Origin: an uncultured Collinsella sp.
GTDB taxonomy: Bacteria; Actinomycetota; Coriobacteriia; Coriobacteriales; Coriobacteriaceae
Length of the DNA: 6,623 nt
NCBI GenBank assembly: GCA_900548935.1
Contig: URMR01000100.1
Coordinates: forward strand, 1-6,623
Direction: 5' to 3'
Positions 1-5,132 of this stretch are shown one piece after another. Positions within the stretch are counted from its first letter, which is position 1. Each line of letters opens with the position of its first letter. The position numbers and the translations under genes were made by a program. The notes under the pieces were generated by a model. It worked only from the letters and a program-made list of their open reading frames with translations. It was not told the origin of the DNA and did not search any database.

Positions 1-1
1 G

Positions 2-133
2 CGGTTTACTACGATGAATCGCTCAACCGCGACCACTCCGAAACTTGTTGAACTAAAACCGCAGGTAGATGCCTTGCACTTTTTTGCGAAAAGCCGGCGT
101 GGTTGGAATTTCTCATTTCATCGTAGTAAACCG
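2..133. repeat. Intergenic element bounded by 17-bp perfect inverted repeats
   Basis: The arms CGGTTTACTACGATGAA (2-18) and its exact reverse complement (117-133) enclose 98 bp. The match stops at both ends of the arms: bases 1/134 and 19/116 do not pair. The interior is richer in A and T than the neighbouring genes. Both strands carry one long open frame across the element: ATG at 14 to TAG at 137-139 on the plus strand (41 codons), and ATG at 137 back to TAG at 9-11 on the minus strand (42 codons). Neither has a convincing ribosome binding site, so neither is called as a gene. Bases 1-7 could also pair with 56-62, giving a competing fold. Possible identities are a miniature inverted-repeat element, a REP-like intergenic repeat or a structured RNA. 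The window edge hides any left target-site duplication. Confidence 0.55.
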
Positions 134-186
134 GCATAGTTTCGTATTTCCAGCAGTTCCAAATTCGTCAATACGTCGGCGTTTGC

Positions 187-219
187 AAAAAGCCCGACCT
201 CCGTGGGAGATCGGGCTTT
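187..219 (-). terminator. Rho-independent terminator of argS
   Basis: A 9-bp stem (189-197 with 211-219, core AGCCCGA/TCGGGCT) continues after one mismatch into four more pairs (199-202 with 206-209) around the loop GTG. Read leftward, the stem is followed by a run of five T's, which is the better U-tract. The rightward reading has only TTT then C. It lies about 45 bp past the argS stop codon, as expected for the end of that transcript. Confidence 0.85.
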
Positions 220-264
220 CAAGGCTTAGTTAAACCAAGTCTGTACGGTCAAATGACCCGTAGC

Positions 265-2118
265 TTACATCTGCTCGGGCGCGGAAACGCCAACGAGGGT
301 GAGCACCAGGGCGAGCGTCACACGGACGGCATCGCAAGCGGCCAGACGGGCACGCGAAAGCTCGGGGTCGACGGGACGGCCCTCGCTCGGCAGCACCTGG
401 CAGGCAGCGTAGAAGCTGTGGAAGTCGCCGGCGAGCTCCTCGGCAAAGTGCGTCAGGCGGAACGGGGCGCGATCGCGAGCGCAGCTGGCAATGAGGTCGG
501 TGAGCTCGTTCAGCTTACGCGAAAGGGCGAGCTCGGTCGGATCGGTCAGCAGCGAGTAATCGACGTTCTCACCGATGGCCTTGGCGGCGACGGCCTTCAT
601 GCCCATCTCGTCAGCCTGCTCGGGCGTAACGTCGGCGGCACGGCGCAGGATGGAGCACACGCGGGCGTGAGCATACTGCACGTAATAGACCGGGTTGGAG
701 TTGTCGCGCTTCTTAACGGCCTCGATATCGAAGTCGACCATCTGGTTGGAGCTCTTGGAGATGAGCGTGTAACGGGCGGCGTCGGAGCCGACCTCGTCGA
801 CGAGCTCCTGCAGGGTCACCATGGTGCCCTTGCGCTTGGACATACGGACGGGCTTGCCGTTGCGCAGCAGGTTGACGAGCTGGCCCAGCAGAACCTCAAA
901 CTTGCCGGGATAGCCAAGAGCGTCGCAGACGCAGCGGACGCGGTCGATGTAGCCGTGGTGGTCGGCGCCCCAGATGTCGATGACGTGATCGACGCGCTGG
1001 AACTTATCCCAGTGATAGGCAACGTCGGAGGCGAAGTAGGTGTACTCGCCATCGGACTTGATCAGGACGCGGTCCTTGTCGTCGCCCAAGTCGGTGGAGC
1101 GGAACCACAGGGCGCCGTCCTTGGTGTAGAGATAGCCCATCTTGTCGAGCTTCTCAAAAGCGCGGTCGACGGCGGAGGTGCCGGCGGTCTCACCCTCGGT
1201 GTCCTTCACATACAGCGAACGCTCGGAGAACCAGCGATCGAAGTCGCAGTTGACGGCATGGCAAAGGTCGCGCATGTTGTCGACCATCTTTACATAGCCG
1301 CGCTCGCGGAAGCTCTCCATACGCTCCTGCGGATCGGCGTTGACCCACTTATCGCCGTCGGTGCGCCAGAACTCGGCGGCCTCGTCGATGATGTAGTCGC
1401 CGCCATAGGAGTCCTTGCCCAGAGTCTCGGCAAAGTTGTCCTGATACGGATGGGTCTCGGGGTGCTCGTCGTTCTCGTCGGCAACAAAGGCGTCACGGTC
1501 GGCGATCAGCAGCTTGTGAGCCTCGTCGATATCCACGCCCTGCTTGGCGATGATGTCAGCAAGCTGCATATAGCGCGTGCTGATGGAGTTGCCGAAGGTG
1601 TTCATCTGAGAGCCGTGGTCGTTGATGTAGAACTCACGCTGGATATCGTAACCGGCGTGGTCCATAACACGGCAAAGGGAGTCGCCCAGAGCGGCCCAGC
1701 GGCCATGGCCGATGTGCATGGGGCCGACGGGGTTGGCGGAGACGAACTCGACCTGGGTCTTCAGGCCGCCACCGACGTTGGACTTAGCGAAGTCCATACC
1801 CTTCTCGCGGGCCTCGCCAAAGATGGCGTTCTTGACGGCAACGGAGAGGTAGAAGTTGATGAAGCCGGGGCCTGCGATCTCGACCTTCTCGATCGCGGGG
1901 TCCTCGGGCATATGGGCAACGATGGCCTCGGCGATCTTGCGCGGGGCGCAATGAGCCAGCTTGGCGGACTTAAGGGCCATGGTGGAGGTCCACTCGCCAT
2001 GAGAAGTGTCAGCCGGTCGCTCGATAGCGCAATCGTCAAGTTCAAATGCGGAAAGGTCGCCGGCCTCCTGGGCCGCAGCAAGCGCAGCGCGTACCAGCTC
2101 TTCAATCTTCTCGGGCAT
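265..2118 (-). CDS. argS: Arginyl-tRNA synthetase
   Basis: This class I synthetase charges tRNA-Arg with arginine in the cytoplasm using ATP. The 617-residue product has the expected order. An N-terminal ArgRS additional domain (about 1-110) precedes SANPVGPMHIGHGR, whose HIGH signature is at 135-138. The catalytic core continues through REFYINDHGSQ (161-171) and the GEYTYFASDVAYH stretch (357-369). MSKRKGT at 426-432 is the KMSKS-loop variant common in ArgRS. The helical DALR-type anticodon-binding domain begins near PVYYVQYAHAR (476-486) and runs to the end. Bacterial ArgRS is usually 550-590 residues, so this is slightly long but intact. I start at 2118 because AGGAGG lies at 2123-2128, well spaced from that ATG; the frame opens 23 codons further upstream, but that start lacks such a site. 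The gene stands alone, divergent from the CarD-like gene, and ends at a clear terminator. Confidence 0.97.
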   Translation of the reverse strand: MPEKIEELVRAALAAAQEAGDLSAFELDDCAIERPADTSHGEWTSTMALKSAKLAHCAPRKIAEAIVAHMPEDPAIEKVEIAGPGFINFYLSVAVKNAIFGEAREKGMDFAKSNVGGGLKTQVEFVSANPVGPMHIGHGRWAALGDSLCRVMDHAGYDIQREFYINDHGSQMNTFGNSISTRYMQLADIIAKQGVDIDEAHKLLIADRDAFVADENDEHPETHPYQDNFAETLGKDSYGGDYIIDEAAEFWRTDGDKWVNADPQERMESFRERGYVKMVDNMRDLCHAVNCDFDRWFSERSLYVKDTEGETAGTSAVDRAFEKLDKMGYLYTKDGALWFRSTDLGDDKDRVLIKSDGEYTYFASDVAYHWDKFQRVDHVIDIWGADHHGYIDRVRCVCDALGYPGKFEVLLGQLVNLLRNGKPVRMSKRKGTMVTLQELVDEVGSDAARYTLISKSSNQMVDFDIEAVKKRDNSNPVYYVQYAHARVCSILRRAADVTPEQADEMGMKAVAAKAIGENVDYSLLTDPTELALSRKLNELTDLIASCARDRAPFRLTHFAEELAGDFHSFYAACQVLPSEGRPVDPELSRARLAACDAVRVTLALVLTLVGVSAPEQM

Positions 2119-2185
2119 AGATCCTCCTTGTGTTAAAGCCCCCGAGCTCTTGGTCACTCGTAGGGCAAAAGCCAGAGTTTGTAGC

Positions 2186-2214
2186 ACTCTATCACAAGCG
2201 GTAACTACTGTCGC
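2186..2214 (-). promoter_or_regulatory. Candidate argS promoter
   Basis: Read leftward, GCGACA (2209-2214, 4 of 6 to TTGACA) and TAGAGT (2186-2191, 4 of 6 to TATAAT) are separated by 17 bp. This would start transcription near 2179 and give a leader of about 60 nt before the argS ATG. A short inverted repeat AGAGT/ACTCT (2174-2178, 2186-2190) overlaps the predicted start. The match is weak and based on consensus only. Confidence 0.35.
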
Positions 2215-2417
2215 AGGGTAAAGCTAATAGATATTGCATATGCACAAAAATGACTACCGCTCTTGCGCGACGGTACAAAGTTGCCGGTTTGCCTGCTGTT
2301 TATACAGGTTCTGGAAATGCATAAACGTATGAATAAGCCGTTCTATTTATCGAATACTCTAACCTATCGGAGTTGTGTGCTTTTCCTGCATAAAGTGATG
2401 GTTTGCGCACGTCAGCG

Positions 2418-2426
2418 TGGTATTCT
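2418..2426 (+). promoter_or_regulatory. Candidate extended -10 promoter of the CarD-like gene
   Basis: TGGTATTCT is a TGn extended -10 with a 4-of-6 hexamer, and I see no good -35 at 16-18 bp. It predicts a start near 2433 and a leader of about 28 nt that contains the GGAGG ribosome binding site at 2452-2456. The inverted repeat at 2431-2446 would lie directly on the start site. Confidence 0.4.
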
Positions 2427-2460
2427 AAGCATACGTAAATTCGTATAAGTTGGAGGTAGC

Positions 2461-2946
2461 ATGTTCTCAATCGGTCAACACGTCATTCATCCGGGTCAGG
2501 GAGTCTGCACCGTCGTCGGTTTTAGGGACGACACGCCGCAGCCCATGTTGTTGCTCGAGACCAAGCAGGGACATGCGCAGACGATTCTCATGTACCCCGT
2601 GGCGCAGGCCGACCGTCTGCATGCCGCCATCTCCCAGCAAGATGCCGAGCACCTGCTGAGCCACTACGATGAGCTGGAGTGCGACACCTTTACCGAGCGC
2701 AATAGCTCGCTCGAGGAGACACACTTTAAGCAGCAGCTCAAACTGGGCGCGCCCGAGACGGTTCGCGTGGCAAAAACCATGATGCACCGTATTCGCCAGG
2801 CCGAGGAAGCAGATAAAAAGCCTAGCTCTTATTACATGCGCGTACTCAAGGAAGCCAAGCGCCGCTCCATCGAGGAGTTCGCCGTGGCCCTGGGCGTCAC
2901 CGAAGAGGCCGCCGAAGCCCGCCTAGCCCAAGCCGCCCTCAACTAA
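2461..2946 (+). CDS. CarD/CdnL-family transcriptional regulator, divergent
   Basis: The 161-residue product is close to the usual CarD length. Residues 1-50 (FSIGQHVIHPGQGVCTVVGF and following strands) match the RNA-polymerase-interacting Tudor-like domain shared by CarD and the transcription-repair factor Mfd. Residues from about 65 to 155 are helical and charged, with KRRSIEEFAVALGV near the end, fitting the C-terminal DNA-binding bundle. Family members bind the RNA polymerase beta subunit and change the stability of open promoter complexes. The sequence contains no tryptophan, although the characterised mycobacterial CarD inserts a tryptophan from this bundle at the upstream edge of the -10 bubble. 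It is also not next to ispD/ispF, where actinobacterial carD is often found. It may therefore be a paralogue, so I give no gene symbol. GGAGG at 2452-2456 fixes the start. A hairpin directly after the stop makes it a single-gene transcript. Confidence 0.85.
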   Translation: MFSIGQHVIHPGQGVCTVVGFRDDTPQPMLLLETKQGHAQTILMYPVAQADRLHAAISQQDAEHLLSHYDELECDTFTERNSSLEETHFKQQLKLGAPETVRVAKTMMHRIRQAEEADKKPSSYYMRVLKEAKRRSIEEFAVALGVTEEAAEARLAQAALN

Positions 2947-3004
2947 CCTGCCCACGCCAAAACCACCACAAAGGGGACAGGCACCTTTGTGGTGGTTTTT
3001 CGTT
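2944..3004. repeat. Hairpin cassette, copy 1
   Basis: This copy starts at the TAA stop of the CarD-like gene. It shares GCCCACGCCA (2950-2959), a 39-bp identical core (2961-2999) and trailing CGTT with copy 2 at 3660-3722. The copies differ mainly by about 4-5 extra bases before the core in copy 2 and one extra T in copy 1. Identity of the 9-nt loop as well as the stem is more than a terminator needs. Confidence 0.8.
2959..3000 (+). terminator. Terminator hairpin after the CarD-like gene
   Basis: A 16-bp perfect stem (2959-2974 with 2984-2999) encloses the loop GGACAGGCA. The stem base is A4/T4, and together with base 3000 this gives a run of five T's on the plus strand. It begins 12 bp after the CarD-like stop, so it should separate that transcript from the HD gene. 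The symmetric A/T base could also work on the other strand. Confidence 0.8.
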
Positions 3005-3062
3005 CTAGTCGTTCTAGTAGTATTCGTTCTTAGCGACACCTACCGAGTACAAGGAGTCTTTT

Positions 3063-3662
3063 ATGGCAGAGCTGCTTTCCGCCGGAATCACCCGCGACCG
3101 TGCGTTCGAATTGCTCAACGAGCACAACAAGGACCCGTTCCACATTACCCACGGCGAAACGGTCGAGGGCACCATGCGCTACTTTGCGCGCGAGTTCGAC
3201 CCCGAGAACGAGGAGTTTTGGGGCATCGTCGGTCTGCTGCACGACCTGGATTGGGAGGAGCATGAGGACGACCCCGTGAACCACACCATCTATGCGGCCG
3301 AGATCCTCGAGGGCGAGGGCGCATCGCCTGAGCTTATCCGCGCCATCCAGACGCACACGTCCGATTTCAACTCTTCGCTGCCCAAGCCCGAGCTGAAGAT
3401 GGAAAAGATCCTGTTTGCCTGTGATGAGCTCACCGGCCTGATCGGCTCTGCCGTCATCATGCGCCCGAGCAAGAGCGTTATGGACTTTACGACCAAGTCG
3501 CTCAAGAAGAAGTTCAAGGACAAGCGCTTTGCCGCCGGCTGCTCGCGCGACGTGATTTCGCAGGGTGCCGAGATGTTGGGCTGGGAGCTCCCCGAGCTCT
3601 TCGACCGCACCATCGCGGCCATGCAGTCCTTCGCGCCCGATCGCGACACCTTCCAGGCCTAA
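3063..3662 (+). CDS. HD-superfamily metal-dependent hydrolase, uncharacterised
   Basis: The 199-residue soluble product has an HD-domain pattern: H30 in FHITHGETVEG, the H60-D61 pair in GLLHDLDWE, H74 and H98 (QTHTSD), and D121 in FACDELTGLI. These are the residues expected to hold one or two metal ions for phosphohydrolase or nucleotidase chemistry. The second half (RPSKSVMDFTTKSLKKKFKDKRFAAG, 134-159) is basic and distinctive. It resembles the small conserved 'predicted HD superfamily hydrolase' group (COG2316-like, from memory, not searched), for which I know no assigned substrate. I see no signal peptide, membrane segment or GYP motif. AAGGAG at 3051-3056, six bases before the ATG, supports this start. 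The gene lies between two copies of the same hairpin cassette, so it probably has its own promoter in 3000-3050, where I find only a weak -10 (TAGTAT, 3018-3023). Confidence 0.87.
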   Translation: MAELLSAGITRDRAFELLNEHNKDPFHITHGETVEGTMRYFAREFDPENEEFWGIVGLLHDLDWEEHEDDPVNHTIYAAEILEGEGASPELIRAIQTHTSDFNSSLPKPELKMEKILFACDELTGLIGSAVIMRPSKSVMDFTTKSLKKKFKDKRFAAGCSRDVISQGAEMLGWELPELFDRTIAAMQSFAPDRDTFQA

Positions 3663-3722
3663 CCGCCCACGCCACCTATAACCACCACAAAGGGGACAGG
3701 CACCTTTGTGGTGGTTTTCGTT
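3660..3722. repeat. Hairpin cassette, copy 2
   Basis: This copy starts at the TAA stop of the HD gene, just as copy 1 starts at the CarD-like stop. It contains GCCCACGCCA (3665-3674), five bases CCTAT, the 39-bp core (3680-3718) identical to copy 1, and CGTT. It reaches to within about 10 bp of the convergent proA stop. Confidence 0.8.
3680..3718. terminator. Bidirectional terminator between the HD gene and proA
   Basis: A 14-bp perfect stem (3680-3693 with 3703-3716) encloses the same GGACAGGCA loop as copy 1. The plus-strand tail is TTTTCG; the minus-strand tail is GGTTATAGG, a poorer U-tract. It lies 17 bp after each of the two convergent stop codons, so it plausibly ends both transcripts, with better efficiency for the HD gene. 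Confidence 0.75.
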
Positions 3723-3732
3723 TACGAGGGGT

Positions 3733-5019
3733 TTAGGGGCGGACCTGGCCGGTGCCTCGGAGCTTGTATTTGTAGGTGGTGAGGGCCTCGGCGGCAAAGG
3801 GGCCGCGGGCGTGGAGCTTTTGGGTCGAGATACCGATCTCGGCGCCCAGGCCAAACTCGCCGCCGTCGGTGAAGCGAGTGCTGGCGTTGGCGTACACGGC
3901 CGAGGCATCGACCGCATCGAGGAAGCACTCGCAAGCATCCGTGTCCTCGGCAACGATGGCCTCGGAGTGCATCGTGCCGTAGCGGTTGATGTGTGCGATG
4001 GCCTCGTCCTCGCTTGCCACGACCTTCACGCTCATCTCGAGAGCCAGGTACTCGCGACCCCAGTCCTCCTCAGTCGCGGCGACGTAGTCATCACCCTCGG
4101 CAAGACCGGCATCGGCGCACGCGGCGCACGTAGCCTCGTCGCCGTGAATGAGCACGCTGTGGTCACGCAGCACGGCCACGACCGCAGGCAAAAACGAATC
4201 TGCCACGGCACGGTCGACCAGCAGCGACTCGGCGGCATTGCACACGCCTACGCGCTGGGTCTTGGCATTGACGATAATGTTGAGCGCCTTATCAAAGTCG
4301 GCGGATTCATGCACGTAGATGTGGCAGTTGCCCGTGCCCGTCTCGATCACCGGCACAAGCGACTCGCGCACGCAGCGCTGAATCAGGCCCGCACCACCGC
4401 GCGGAATGAGCACGTCGACGATACCGCGGAGCTTCATGAGCTCGCCAGTGGCCTCGCGGTCGGTGGACTCAATCATCGAGACGGCCTCGCGCGGGAAGCC
4501 CTTGGCCTCGAGCGCATCGGCCAGCAGCTCGGCGATCATGGCACACGAGTGATAGGCCAGCGAGCCGCCGCGCAGAATGCAGGCGTTGCCGGTGCGGATG
4601 CAGATGCCCGCGGCGTCGGCCGTCACATTGGGGCGTGCCTCGTAGACCATGGCGACCAGGCCCAGCGGCACACTCACACGGGTCAGGTCCACGCCGCTTG
4701 TAAGCACGCGGTGGTCGAGCACGCGGCCCACGGGATCGGGCAGCTCGGCGAGCTTTTCCAGGCCGGCGGCCATGCCCTCGACGCGCTCGGGCGTCAGCAG
4801 CAGGCGATCGAGCAGTCCGGCCGAGGTACCCGCATCGCGCGCGGCGGACATATCGAGCTCATTGGCGGCAACGATGGAATCAACGCCGTCGCGCAGCGCC
4901 GCGGCCATAGCGCGCACGGCCTCCTGGCGCTGGACATCGCTCGCCGTGGCAAGCGCGCCCGAAGCGGCCTTGGCGGCAACAGCAAGATCGTGGACATACG
5001 TGGCTATATCGACCGACAT
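3733..5019 (-). CDS. proA: Glutamate-5-semialdehyde dehydrogenase (gamma-glutamyl phosphate reductase)
   Basis: ProA reduces gamma-glutamyl phosphate with NADPH to glutamate-5-semialdehyde, the second step of proline synthesis, in the cytoplasm. The 428-residue product is of normal length and shows the family signatures in order: VYEARPNVTADAAGICIRTGNACILRGG split across 125-152, IPRGGAGLI (205-213), ETGTGNCHIYV (226-236), KTQRVGVCNAAESLLV (253-268) with the catalytic cysteine at 260, ALEMSVKVV (326-334), and ARGPFAAEALTTYKY with GTGQVRP at the C-terminus. The start has an AGAAAGGG-type binding site at 5026-5033. The partner kinase gene proB is not in this window: upstream is the divergent peptidase and downstream the convergent HD gene. 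proA therefore looks monocistronic here, with proB presumably elsewhere. Confidence 0.97.
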   Translation of the reverse strand: MSVDIATYVHDLAVAAKAASGALATASDVQRQEAVRAMAAALRDGVDSIVAANELDMSAARDAGTSAGLLDRLLLTPERVEGMAAGLEKLAELPDPVGRVLDHRVLTSGVDLTRVSVPLGLVAMVYEARPNVTADAAGICIRTGNACILRGGSLAYHSCAMIAELLADALEAKGFPREAVSMIESTDREATGELMKLRGIVDVLIPRGGAGLIQRCVRESLVPVIETGTGNCHIYVHESADFDKALNIIVNAKTQRVGVCNAAESLLVDRAVADSFLPAVVAVLRDHSVLIHGDEATCAACADAGLAEGDDYVAATEEDWGREYLALEMSVKVVASEDEAIAHINRYGTMHSEAIVAEDTDACECFLDAVDASAVYANASTRFTDGGEFGLGAEIGISTQKLHARGPFAAEALTTYKYKLRGTGQVRP

Positions 5020-5132
5020 GGGCGGCCCTTTCTCTTAGATGTTTGCCACCCATGGTAGCCGATTTATGCGCACCCTCGCCGACGGCGGTAGAATTGGTCA
5101 ACCCGAAACACCGCAACGAATGGAAGCATCAC
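5020..5132. promoter_or_regulatory. Divergent promoter region between proA and the peptidase
   Basis: This 113-bp gap must contain promoters for both genes. On the plus strand TAGAAT (5089-5094, 5 of 6 to TATAAT) is a good -10 for the peptidase, predicting a start near 5101 and a leader of about 32 nt, but no clear -35 lies at 16-18 bp. On the minus strand I see only weak A/T-rich candidates for proA. The small hairpin CGCC-GAC-GGCG (5077-5087) overlaps the peptidase promoter spacer. Confidence 0.5.

Larger units (their letters stand above)
2119..2460. promoter_or_regulatory. Divergent promoter region between argS and the CarD-like gene
   Basis: This 342-bp gap holds no gene I can support and is clearly more A/T-rich than its neighbours. 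It contains the argS and CarD-like gene promoters, a 10-bp palindrome TGCATATGCA (2235-2244), spaced inverted copies AGCGGTA (2197-2203) and TACCGCT (2255-2261), and ATACG-N6-CGTAT (2431-2446). I see no T-box, riboswitch or tRNA. A 61-codon open frame ending at 2448 has no good start or Shine-Dalgarno and is treated as chance. Confidence 0.6.

Noticed and set aside
253..2136. A 627-codon open frame on the plus strand covering argS
   Set aside because: It is an antisense shadow of argS. Strong G/C third-position bias removes stop codons on the opposite strand, and the translation is low-complexity G/V/D/A/L-rich with no recognisable domain. argS itself has all catalytic motifs and a ribosome binding site.
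2119..2187. 23-codon N-terminal extension of argS
   Set aside because: The strong AGGAGG at 2123-2128 is placed for the ATG at 2118, and the extension would overlap the predicted argS promoter and leader.
2263..2448. 61-codon open frame in the argS/CarD-like gap
   Set aside because: It has an alternative start with no Shine-Dalgarno, no conserved motif, and runs through the CarD-like promoter to its ribosome binding site. Most likely chance in A/T-richer sequence.
2990..3722. HD gene as a mobile cassette with the hairpins as attachment sites
   Set aside because: There is no recombinase, the hairpins are good terminators, and the HD gene shows the same base composition as its neighbours. The repeated flank is reported, but an integron-like role is not supported.
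3030..3953. A 307-codon open frame on the minus strand over the HD gene
   Set aside because: It runs antisense through the HD gene, across the hairpin cassette and into proA in another frame. No domain and no plausible start.
3706..5058. A 450-codon open frame on the plus strand covering proA
   Set aside because: It is an antisense shadow of proA with repetitive A/G/H/R-rich translation and no family resemblance. It also begins inside the terminator hairpin.
5043..5132. 30-codon N-terminal extension of the peptidase
   Set aside because: It starts at a TTG with no ribosome binding site and translates through the likely -10 TAGAAT. The ATG at 5133 has GGAAG upstream and gives a family-like N-terminus.
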